Of a stretch of DNA of 64,000 bases, positions 25,054-35,300 are shown piece after piece. The stretch is from positions 12,278,501 through 12,342,500 of the forward strand of contig JAILWY010000027.1 of the NCBI GenBank assembly GCA_022113835.1, in the 5' to 3' direction. The notes under the pieces are model-generated. The model made no database searches. It saw only the letters and a list, made by a program, of their open reading frames with translations, and was not told where the DNA came from. A program made the translations under genes and the position numbers. Within the stretch, counting starts at the first letter, position 1. Each line of letters starts with the position of its first letter. The stretch comes from Atopsyche davidsoni. Its lineage: Eukaryota > Arthropoda > Insecta > Trichoptera > Hydrobiosidae.

Positions 25054-25221
25054 TCTTATTTTTTGGATTGAACGTCAATCAGATGCGTATTTATTACCTA
25101 TTACGGGTTTATTATATTATTACTAATATGATAAGGCACATTAGTTCATACATAGAAGATGATTTAAAGAAACTCTCTTCTATGTATGAACTAATGTGCC
25201 TAATCATATTAGTAATAATAA
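25054..25221 (+). mobile_element. FBT-3, hairpin-only foldback copy
   Basis: Short derivative of the family, flanked by AAAATGTG (25046-25053 and 25222-25229). It begins with the conserved terminus (TCTTATTTTTTGGATTGAAC), runs through the arm to AAAGAAACTCTC, then turns straight into the reverse complement of the arm (TTCTATGTATGAACTAATGT ... ATTAGTAATAATA). The tRNA-like segment and spacer are absent. The inverted part is nearly perfect over about 55 bp per arm. Confidence 0.85.
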
Positions 25222-25379
25222 AAAATGTGGATAATGTCAAATATATATTTGATTTGGATACAAAATATCAAAATTGACTTTATCAAGCACTTTATATTGA
25301 ATTAATAAGAAATGAGAGATTTATTTCTCTCTGGGAATAAAAAAAAGCCGAAAGCTTCCAACTTAGTACTTACTCCAAC

Positions 25380-25710
25380 AGACAAGCCTGACAGAGCAAT
25401 GCTCACGTATGCGAGATCTTTCTATTTATTTAGCACTTCTCCCAAACCGCTGCACTCGGGTCGGTTCTCGGGCTTGAGTTCCTTTTTATCCAACTCGCTC
25501 CGAAGATAAAACTCCGGCCAAACGATCAATTAGGGATTCAAAGTTGAACGCCGTGAGAAGCACTCCGCTAGATATAAATATTGCAAATGGTTCGAGTAAC
25601 ACTGCACTGTGATTAGCTTCAGTTTTAAAAGCACGGGTTTTAATTCCGGTCCTCGCTGAAAGTGCACCCGCGGGTTTTTTGAAGTTTTATGAAATTAAAA
25701 CGAGGTTTTT
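25380..25710. other. GC-richer island, unassigned
   Basis: Mixed-composition sequence with several CpGs. A 65-codon plus-strand frame (25312-25509) overlaps the left part, but its translation is Ser/Pro-rich and unrecognised. Candidate conserved non-coding or exon sequence. Confidence 0.3.
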
Positions 25711-26565
25711 TCAGTGTTAAAGCTGATTGGAAGAGAGCTTTTGTAGGTTTTATTTTTTTAAGTTGTATTCTTGGGTGATTTTAATGGTTAAAAAAGAAAA
25801 AAAAGTGTTTGAGATAAATCCGTTAAAATTAGCATACTTCCTTTTACTGTTCATTTAAATAATGCGTTGTAAATGTTTCACAAATATTTAAAGTGTTTCA
25901 GCTGATTGAAATAGAGCTTTTGGGGTGTTTTCTTGAAGAATTTTCTTTGAAAAAAACATGTTATGTTTTACTTATAATGTTTAAGATCAATGAAAGTGTG
26001 TTTTTGGGGTTATAAAATAATTTAGAAATTATAAAATAATTAATAATATCATTTTAAAAAATGATTAAATGTTTTACGAGTATTCATTAAAAAAAAAATA
26101 CATATATATACATATATATATATATACAAAACATCTGAATTGCATAGTACTTAATAAAAATAACTAAGTTTCCGATCATTTATCTTAATAATTCAATGAA
26201 TAACAACAATGATAATTTTATGCAAAAAATCTGCGTAGTAGTAAAATTAAAATAAATCTTTCTTAATCGATACTGGAGTTATCAACATTGAATATAAAAA
26301 TATTAAATTTGTTTTCGGTACTGAAAACAACTCATTTGTTATATAAATATTGTAAAATGGTTATTTTAATTTTCGGGTGTTGAAATGAGTGCAATTAATG
26401 TAGAGACAATGCAATTTCTTCACAAAAAATATCAAGCATTTTTAAGTAAAAACTGGTTAGTTTTAAATTAAATATAGAACGTGAAGGCCTGCCTCTAGTA
26501 TAAAATTATAATTAAAAAGCAATTTGAACTTAATTGTAGTTAAATATCGTTTAATTAAAACGACA
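25711..26565. other. AT-rich sequence, nothing recognised
   Basis: Includes a short TA-rich run near 26101-26126. No coding or repeat signal. Confidence 0.6.
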
Positions 26566-27265
26566 CGTATCGATCCATTAAGCAGTGAAACTTCCAACAA
26601 GGCGGACTATATTGCCAGTCGGCAACCTCCGATATAATATTCCCATATTAGCGGCGCAGGTTAGCGGAGACCCGAACCCGTGGGTCTGCATGTTATAATG
26701 CGACGCTAGCGCCATCTGTCGCACGAGGGGAGCAGCTGGGGTCAGCGGGACTACACGAGGGCCCTTGAGAATAGTCCAGTAAAATAAATTGTCTATCAAA
26801 TTAACCGACGCAGTTGTGCAGTGATTAAGATACAAAAAAAACATTTTTTTTTTATAATTAAGTATTTTATTTTTATGTTGATTTATACAGTATGATATAG
26901 AATGCGATTGCACCGACTAGAATCCCTTGATCCTGGCGCAGGTTGTGGGGTTACAAGGTGTGGCTTTTTTTAATGTACAAGGTTTGTCATCACAATTTGG
27001 GGAAACTTTCCAAACTAGTCAATCGAAATTGTGCTATATATGGGAGTGACTGAAGCTTCACCCCCTGGTTTATCTTCTTTATGGTTCCGATGACACGCTT
27101 CAAGAAGCCATCCAGTGACTTCATCAGCTGTGGGTGTCTCGCTACTGACTTCAGGCCCTCCTGTCGGCATTGGCTTTCCAGTTGGTGTCTCTGAAGACCA
27201 AATATGGGGCATGAACCCACAAGGTGGATCACTGTTAGGCTCAAGGTGTGGCTTAGGCAAGTAGA
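26566..27265. other. GC-rich block, left half, minus-strand frames
   Basis: An unusually GC-rich region. Minus-strand frames at 26578-26913 and 27015-27308 are open. The second is Pro/Thr/Glu-rich and ends TPIYSTISID. A hairpin TTGCCGACTGGCAA (read on the minus strand) lies near 26620. I recognise no family. The composition and proximity to the retroelement-like frame to the right suggest one old inserted unit, though its borders cannot be fixed. Confidence 0.35.
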
Positions 27266-27280
27266 CCTGATGGCTCGAGA

Positions 27281-27706
27281 ACGCCAAAAAATTTACGAGG
27301 CGAGACAACGAAAGGAAGACCTCGTCGTTACCAGGACGTCACCAAGACTTGGCAAAAGGGCGCTGGACGTGAAGGCTCATCCTGGACATCCGCCCGTGGA
27401 TCACCTACAGGCTGACCTAATTCCTCTCAGGGCACAGTTACTTTGGCAGCTACCTCGGAAAGATCAGGAGTTAAGATGACCACTGTGCGACAACTACACG
27501 CCCTCTTCAACTGCGGAGCGACCGAAGTGGAGCGATGACGACTCCGGAACTGTCTTGACATCGTCTGGATAGCGGACGACCTAGTGCGGTCCATGCTCAA
27601 GGACCAGCGAGTTTGGGACGGAGTTGTCTTCTTTACCGAGAAGACCATGCCTCAAAGGGAGGAGCTCGAGAGGCAACGCCAACTAGACTCCAGAGCTCCG
27701 ACCTGA
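27281..27706 (+). pseudogene. Decayed coding remnant, retroelement ORF1-like
   Basis: One plus-strand frame reads from about 27281 to TGA at 27704-27706 with only two in-frame stops (near 27413 and at 27536). It contains MTTVRQLHALFNCGATEVER, then LRNCLDIVWIADDLVRSM, and ends WDGVVFFTEKTMPQREELER followed by QRQLDSRAPT. The charged, Glu/Arg/Gln-rich end resembles the C-terminal part of first-ORF (nucleic-acid chaperone) proteins of insect non-LTR retrotransposons, but this rests on pattern similarity only. An overlapping frame at 27204-27479 is also open. No reverse transcriptase is found nearby. It could instead be a pseudogene of a host gene. Confidence 0.4.
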
Positions 27707-27904
27707 GGAGAAACCCACGGACAAGACAAGAACAGCGCTGAAGAAGATCGAGAGCTGAAGACCACGAGGAACTATTTTCATGCGTTTCAGCGCATCAACC
27801 AACGGAGACGCTTTCTCCATAGATAGTAAGGGACGAATGTCAGAAACAAATAGAAGGGAGGGGAGGCAGACTGGGGAACAGCGAAAAGTGTGCTCCCTGG
27901 GAAA

Positions 27905-27923
27905 CCCCCCCCCCCCCCCCCCC
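27905..27923 (+). repeat. Homopolymer run of 19 C
   Basis: Nineteen consecutive C residues within a locally GC-rich block. Such runs are rare in AT-rich genomes and are also a common site of assembly or sequencing length error. Confidence 0.95.
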
Positions 27924-29810
27924 TCCTCACGAATGAATGAATTGTGTATGATTATATTGGATAAATTATATATAAAAAGACCAGCTGTTGGCGCCAGGAA
28001 CTACATGTAGAACTACAGCGCTGCCCGGGGCCGACAGTAAAACAAAAAAAAATGGCTTATTTGGTAGTGTACATGGATTTCCATTTGGGTATTTTTATAA
28101 CTTTTGAATAAATTTAACTCCTTATTCAATATTTAACAACAACTATAGTCGAATCATGTTTTACACAGTTCAATAATATCTTCGCTGAATTATTAAAAAC
28201 ACTTAGCAATTAGTTTTTTTCTGTTAATAAAAAGGTTACGCGTAAATTATAAATCTAGTTTTCATTTAGTGTTTACTTAGATTTTTTTCATGAGCCACAG
28301 CATCGAATAATCGGAGTAATTCATACCATTTCTCATTTCTTGAGTATGGTTTTAGTACCAAAATTGAAACGTTGAACATGTTTTCAGTAGATTATAAAAT
28401 AAGATTGATAAATCTTAATAGAAAGCAAAGTTTTTTGGGTCTTGTCGCTGAAGGCGAAAGCAGTTTTATCTGTATAGTATCTAGAAGGTCCGGACTGGTC
28501 GCATGTGTCATATTATTAGTTGTTTCCTCGGCCAGTTAGATATTTGTTCTCTGTTTTTTGTGCGTGTAATATAGGGCAAGCTTACAGATGTGATTTTTCT
28601 CTACGTGGTAGATAAATACGAAAGATAATATTTTTTGCGATACACTAAATCTGTACTTGTAAAGATTTATAATTACACTGTCAGGAAGGCCGTAGATTAT
28701 TCCAAGATAAATAAATACAAAAGTTTTTTTGGTTTCACCTTTGACCTTTTGTTATATAATTCAACATACTGAACTTTGGGAATATATCAGCTCTGAAGGT
28801 TATACTGAAATGGTTTTATAATTTTTGAGTCAGTGAATAAATAAAAGATAAACGTTGTTAGATACAGTGGCTATAACATCCAAATGTTTATTTTTTATTT
28901 AAATTTATTCGTGACCCAACGTTTATTTAATTTACATCGCGTTGAAAACTTATAGGTTTTTAAAAATACGTACCCAAAGAAAGAAAACAAAACGTAACAA
29001 TTGAAGACAACATTTTAATTGTTAGGTTTATTATTTAATATATCTAATAAACGGTATTTTTAAAAAGGAAAATATTTGAAATTATATTCAAAATTAAACT
29101 TTATATAATACATACATATGTATATTTTAAATTAAAACCCCTTCGTTAACGAGAAGAATGTAATTTAAATTTATTTTCAGTTCACAGAATATCAATTATG
29201 TAGACATCAATGCATTTTCATAAAATGGTGAATATTTTGCTACAAATTTTCTCTAAAAAAACTTTAAATTATTTAGTATGATAAAAATTTGCCCAAATCG
29301 ATGTATCCAGGCAGTTTTACGTCATTTACACATGAAACGACGTGAAAATATTCTCACATTCCGAGACACAGAAAGGACTTCAATCCACGCCTAATTTTCT
29401 AGCCAATTCGACGATATTACCTCTGAACTCAGTAATAATTTTAATCGTTAAATCTAACCCCAAAACCAACGAACGTAAATAGGTTATTAATATATTTTTT
29501 AATTATAATATTTGAAGTTGTGACGGCATTTAAAAAAAATCATTTACAAATGAAAATATCAGAATACTTAACATCGTGCAAAGTGAAGAAATGCGGTATT
29601 TTTCATATCAAGTATTTGAAAACAACATTTTGAATTGAGTATTTTAAATCCACGAGGCACAACCTTTTTAAAAAATGCTTGAATTACATTATTTTTTAGC
29701 TTTCTTGGCATTATTTTTAGCAAGTTAAATTCAGTGCTTTCATAATCATTCAAACCAAATTTTAGTTACTGCATTAATGAATGTAAAAAAAATAATGCAA
29801 TATTTTTATA
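27924..29810. other. AT-rich sequence after a short GC-rich tail
   Basis: 27960-28050 stays GC-rich and may belong to the block on the left. From 28060 on, AT-rich and featureless apart from a GAAACGTT-containing motif at about 28340-28380 (see findings). Confidence 0.55.
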
Positions 29811-29816
29811 TAAATA

Positions 29817-29955
29817 AAGGATGTCCCAAAATTAACGTAAGATTTGCAGTTAAATTTTGGGAATTTTTATTATTCATTTATAAGATAACAATCAAAAGAC
29901 TAAAAACTGCGTTTTCTATTTAATTCAAATCTCGCGTTAATTCTGGGACACTCTA
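29817..29955. mobile_element. mariner-like MITE, 139 bp
   Basis: Inverted termini: GATGTCCCAAAATTAACGTA from the left and, from the right, GAGTGTCCCAGAATTAACGC, each followed by AGATTTG or GAGATTTG. TA dinucleotides flank both ends (29815-29816 and 29956-29957), as expected for Tc1/mariner insertion. There is no coding sequence. The TGTCC-containing end resembles that of the deleted mariner at 52838, suggesting mobilisation by a related transposase. Confidence 0.8.
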
Positions 29956-30049
29956 TATATGTTTTTTTCTTTTAATAAAAATATAGGGACTCTATTTGGT
30001 TGCCTTTGCAACTCTGACCTATTTTTTTGTTTTATTAAATCTGTTTTAT

Positions 30050-30375
30050 TTTTCAAACTGAAGGCACAGCGCTGACTGGATCTAGCTCCGCCTGAAAATC
30101 CACCCTACGGAATTCATAATGCGATTATTTTTTTATGATTATTAGTTATGAAGCCGTTAAGCTCGAACATATCCTAGTAATAACAACATCTCACCGCAGC
30201 GGCCCGCGGTCGTCGGAATGGATTTAATAAAGCTAATAATTATTTTAAATAGGAGAACGCTCAAATGCGGTCCGAAAGCCGCAATGGTTTTTAAATGAAT
30301 TCTCCTATCACTGCATTGGCTCGACCGCGCCAGCTCCCATAAAAACCGCCACGGTCGTTGCGGAAATTCCATTTT
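30050..30375. other. GC-richer island with possible conserved core
   Basis: Two GC-rich flanks (30185-30215 and 30315-30370) enclose a block rich in homeodomain-like TAAT motifs (TTTAATAAAGCTAATAATTA, about 30222). A minus-strand frame 30157-30372 is open but not recognised. The look is that of conserved non-coding regulatory DNA, which is inference only. Confidence 0.3.
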
Positions 30376-30985
30376 AATACTGGGTTGCTATGCTAAAAAA
30401 ATAACCGATTAATTATTAATACTTTTTGCTGCAGCACATGTTATAAAACCTCATGCAAATATAAATTATTCAATATTTTACCAACGCTTCGTTTTATGTA
30501 AATCTTTAGTACATGATTTTTTTGCTTAAATGAACTTTTGTTTAAGCTTTTCTTATGACTACCCTTTGCTCTTGAAATTAGGCTATGAAGCTTATATCCT
30601 GTTTGAAGTTGATGTGTACATCAGGTACCCTTAGATGATAATGAGTTGAGGTAGGGATACAAATACACCTCTAACAAAAACACACATGTTATGCTTTTCA
30701 AATGTGTAATATACCAACTCATCTACTTATAATTTTTATTGTTATTTTATATGAACGTTATCAAAATTATTTGTAACTGTGTAATTTAGTAAAACACCAA
30801 AGAGAATTCTCGGTGAGTTTTTTTAAAATTACAAATAAAATAAAGCTTAAACACAAATAATAAATTCATAATGAAATATAAGGAATTTGCGTGGAATCGG
30901 GTAAAGGTTACAAGACAGATTACTACCCTTATTTTATAATCATTGTTTTGACGTGCCTATAGTTTTTTTCTATTGCAAGATGACT
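30376..30985. other. AT-rich sequence, nothing recognised
   Basis: No frame, repeat or RNA signal. Confidence 0.6.
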
Positions 30986-30993
30986 TAGCAATT

Positions 30994-31350
30994 AATTATG
31001 ATTAGGCACATTAGTTCATACATAGAAGATGATTTAAAGAAACTCTCAGAAAAATATCATCGTGATTTGTGTAGGATTTGAACCCACATCCCCTGGCTTA
31101 CATGGCCGGTGTACTAACCCTTGTACTAACGAATCACTTCCGTTTATCGAGAATTTTCAACAATCATACTCTACACATGGACCAATGTGCCCAGGCCAAC
31201 CAATATTTCTTCTATGTATCTATATAATATATATTTTTTATGTATAATAATTCTTCTATGTATGAACTAATGTGCCTTATCATATTAGTGATAATATAAT
31301 AAACGCAAAAATACGCATCTGATTGACGTCCAATCCAAAAAATACGACAT
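30994..31350 (-). mobile_element. FBT-4, foldback tRNA-bearing element
   Basis: Flanked by TAGCAATT (30986-30993 and 31351-31358; one further T may belong to the repeat). The left end is the variable terminus (AATTATGATTAGGCACATT) and the right end the conserved one (ATCTGATTGACGTCCAATCC ... GACAT). The left arm and right arm (TTCTATGTATGAACTAATGT) pair. A minus-strand tRNA-like segment and part of the spacer lie between, and a TA-rich patch at 31215-31250 replaces part of the spacer. Confidence 0.87.
31062..31137 (-). pseudogene. tRNA-Thr-like segment of FBT-4
   Basis: 76 nt on the minus strand. Acceptor strands GTGATTC and AAATCAC pair at six of seven positions. A box TAGTACAAGGG, B box GGGTTCAAATCC and anticodon loop CATGTAA (TGT, threonine type). 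One of the best-preserved tRNA-like copies. Base 33 is A instead of T, which argues against function in translation. Confidence 0.65.
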
Positions 31351-31549
31351 TAGCAATTTAAGTTGAAATTTTTAATCCTCCAATGTTCAGGCACTAAAAA
31401 AATTTGTCACTGCAGCTCAACACCCAAGAAATCAAATTATCTTATAACAACGGCTGCCAAAACTGGAAACATACCATTTGCAAGTACTTAAAATTTCAAA
31501 TAAAATATTAGTATCTCGCATGGAAACGAACAGATTGTTACCAGACATA

Positions 31550-31955
31550 CTTTAATTTTACAATCATAGTTCTAACGTGCCGGCTTCGCGGCGCTCGAGC
31601 CTTTCCAATATATTTTTCCCCGTCGGAAACCACTTAAAATTTCAAATGAAATTCGGGCTTTTCCGAGGCGATGGTGTTTCCGGCACATCGAGGCAAAGCC
31701 ACGGGATTTTCTCAGATGGCTCAATATCGACGGCTCAAGACGTGTCGGTATAAACAGCGGAGACACGCGCGGAATTATTTGCCCCCGAACACGCCGGCTA
31801 TTAAAGTCGTGCCCTACACGTCATATAATGGATCCAGATATGAAACGACGAGGAAAAATTTACGTAAAGACATTTGCGACTTTACTGGGATTCTGTTTTA
31901 CGCAATCGCAGCTCAAAAATTCAGTCAAAACGAAGAACAACAGAAGCTGTGATTG
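31550..31955. other. GC-richer island, unassigned
   Basis: CpG-containing sequence with frames open on both strands (plus 31671-31952, minus 31572-31766). The plus translation is basic and unrecognised. No splice consensus pair that I trust. Candidate regulatory DNA or exon. Its right border is the FBT-5 insertion. Confidence 0.3.
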
Positions 31956-31966
31956 AAGAATAATAC

Positions 31967-32381
31967 TTATATATATTTATGGATTGGTCAATCAGGTGTG
32001 TATTTATTATCCATTACGGGTTTATTATATTATTACTAATATGATTAGGCACATTAGTTCATATATAGAAGATGATTTAAAGAAACTCTCAGAAAAAAAT
32101 CATCGTGAATTGTGTGGGATTTGAACCCACATCTCCTGGTTTACATGACCGGTGGACGAACCCTTGTAATATTGATTGGCCTGGGCACATTGATTAATAT
32201 GTAGAGTATGATTGTTAAAAATTCTCGATAAACAAAAGTGATTCGTTAGTACAAGGGTTCGTACACCGGTCATGTAAACCAGGAGATGTGGGTTCAAATC
32301 CCACACAAATCACGATGATATTTTTCTGAGAGTTTCTTTAAATCATCTTCTATATATGAACTAATGTGCCTAATCATATTA
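31967..32381 (+). mobile_element. FBT-5, foldback copy with tRNA-like segment in both arms
   Basis: Flanked by GAAGAATAATAC (31955-31966) and GAAGAATTATAC (32382-32393), one mismatch in twelve. The conserved terminus is on the left (GGATTGGTCAATCAGG) and the variable one on the right (CTAATCATATTA). The inverted arms are about 110-165 bp and include the tRNA-like module: truncated on the minus strand in the left arm (from 32105) and complete on the plus strand in the right arm. The two modules are head to head, so any transcription would run outward. Confidence 0.88.
32238..32313 (+). pseudogene. tRNA-Thr-like segment of FBT-5
   Basis: 76 nt: acceptor strands GTGATTC / AAATCAC, A box TAGTACAAGGG, anticodon arm CCGGT-CATGTAA-ACCAG (anticodon TGT) and a perfect T-arm TGTGGGTTCAAATCCCACA. 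The anticodon and T arms closely follow those of insect tRNA-Thr(UGU) as I know it. The D arm and base 33 depart from it. Confidence 0.65.
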
Positions 32382-32393
32382 GAAGAATTATAC

Positions 32394-35300
32394 AATCAAA
32401 AACACTTCAGGATCTCTGATATTTATCGAGCACAAACTACACGAATTCTGGATATGTTCAAAACGTTTAAATTTTTGTTAAATTATACTACTACTGTAAC
32501 AACAAAGTAGATGAAGTGTTATGTATAAATAAATAACATAAAATCGTACTGTGCACACATTGCGCCTTTGTAGGTGAAGACGTGAATTTATTTAACATTT
32601 AATAACAATAATTAGCTCTCCAGTAACATTATTAGAGGATGATGTATGTAGCGGAATTTTTTACTCTGTATCTCAATGAATTCATAGTTAAGAATAAATC
32701 TGTCGTGTTGCTGGGCTGTTTTTATGGATCCTCCGTCCCATGTGAGCACCATTATATTTTAATACTACCCTTCTACTTGTTCGTACACGGCACTAAAATT
32801 TGCTCAATATTTTGAATACAATTAAAAATGAAATATTTTTAAAGGACATACATAAAAAAAGGCAAATTCTAGGTATGTTGTTAAATAAATTGTCTTGTCG
32901 TTTCAAATGTGTATCGAATACATAAAAACACATTGTAAGTATTATTGTGAAAAAATAACATTAATGTTCTACAAAAGTTGCTTTTTGTTTAAAGCCACTC
33001 ATTGAGCATATCATTAGGTTTTTTTTTATAAAAATTCAATTTATGCTTTAAAGAATATTTTGTATTAAACTAATATTTATTTGTAGATTTAAATTAATGT
33101 TTAATTTCTTTCTATGTGATTTCGTTTTGAGAGGTTCAAAAAAGATACAATATCTTGATCTATTTTGGATATAAAAGTATTTAAATATTATAAATAGTTT
33201 CAACCAAAACACGTCACATCAACCAAACACAGTAGATGAAAACTTGATGAGATTTACGAAAAATGAATATTATAATTCCTTCCTGTTATACCTAAAAATA
33301 AGCCAGCTCTCTACCTTTATTTGCATTAGGAGTTGAGATTTGCTGTATATGAAGACCCGCCTTACTAATTACCGTCATAATATACCCCTAATGAGAATAA
33401 GCTAACGATGGACCTGTCTGGCACCCTCTGAAAATGTGTAGGACCTTTTTTGAATGTTCGTATGTATTAACGCAGCAAAACTGCTAATAGCTTCATTCTC
33501 GCTGCTATTTAAACTCCAATTAAGTGTTCTTAAAGGCAGTTGATTCCATTTAATTTATTCCCCTCACGAATAAACAACGATTTCTCTTGGGGTAACAAAG
33601 AAATAAGCCTTAATAAATTGGTGAGTAAATATTTTTTTCGTATTAACTTCAAAGCAATTTATAAATTTTTGTTCAGAATTATTTAAAACTTTAAAATAAA
33701 TTCATTGCAGATGTGCCTTACAAGTACATGAAAACATCGAAACAATTCTAAAAGCAGCCACTGGATACGATATAAAAGTAATTTTATTTTTTAATAACTA
33801 CACATGTTTTCGCGGACTACTATTTTTTTGTATTATTCCACGCTATAAAACAATATTAACCACACACTTTTATAATGAATTATGTATGAGATGTCGCAGA
33901 ATGATATCCTATTTTTCAGATAGAAATACTAAAATTGTACAAAGCAAAGTTTAATAAAAAAATTGTCACCATGTGGCACTTGCTGTATAAGTCGTGTGAG
34001 CGAAAAACAGAATATAAAGTTTTACAATATCTACAATTGGAAAGATTTATGAAATACCAACATGTCACAATCAGAAAAAAATGAAAAAACGATGAGAAAA
34101 TAAAATACACTTCTACTTTTCAGCATTTTCTAGCTTTCCAAAATATCTCAAAGTATCTTTTTCGATAAGATTTTGCTTCATAAAAGAGTCTAGCTTTGGA
34201 ATCGAATTTGTCAAACATTTTAGCGAAATATCTAATAATTAGAACACTTTATTATAAAAAGAGGCAGATAGTGAAAAGTTTTACGAAAATATATTATATA
34301 AATATTTTGATGAAACCTTCGCGACTTAGTTGTATCTCATAAAGATTTTAATTTACTTTTGAATCAAATTTAAACACAAATTATTAAGTTTTGATCTTCT
34401 AGAGACTGATAAGATCAGTGTAAACAATTTATTTACGGCAGGATAATTCAAAGTGTTTTAAATATAGTTAAGGAGAAAAAATACCGATGGTTAGAAACCC
34501 TTGGGGCCCACTCGTTTCGATGCACCGGTCTATGAATTTTAACGATAGTCTTAGTATGACAACTGAGCTTGTATTTCGCCCAATTCATTTGTTACAACAC
34601 GATAATTTTAAAATGTTCGGTCACCTAAGATTATATGACGTCAGAGTTCAAACATCCATAAATCAATATAAAAAATAATAAAAGTGTAAATAATTGCGAA
34701 TCTGAGTAAATATTTTTTTAATATACTGTTGCAAGTATTATAAAGCAATTAGATTTGAGAAATGAGTGTATAATTTCTTTACCCACTGATCTCTTAACTG
34801 CTTTTTTCCCACTAATAATTAAGACGTTGGTGTCGCTATGTACAATGTAGTAATAAAAAATATACTTTATTAAAAAAGAATTCTGCAAAACCATAGCCAG
34901 TCTTAAAAAATCAATATTAAAACGATTAATCATTTGAAGTATTTTTTACTCTAATATCTCTATTAAACTCAAGTGTATGTTATTTTCAGTGTGCTCTGCG
35001 CGAAATTGTTTTCGTAAAAATGCAAAATTCTCCATAAATAATTATCGTAGAGTTAATCATTGCCAGCCATGCAAAGCACAGCTCAAAATATAACGTATCA
35101 CGCGTCGAAAGTCAGGTCGAAGAATACGTACAAGTTGTAGGGGGCCGGTGGGTGGAAAGAACACGCTTGAGTACTTGCGTCATTATAGGGCTTATGTCAG
35201 GCTTAACAATAATAATAGCTTTACTTTTGTAGAAATAATTCTCACTAATAATAAGCGTAATACTATTAGTATATTTCAAACAAATCTGGAGTAATTTTTT

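Noticed and set aside
26578..26913. 111-codon minus-strand gene
   Set aside because: The first half is low-complexity Lys/Asn/Phe-rich sequence from AT-rich DNA, and the second half is GC-rich sequence likely to be repeat-derived.
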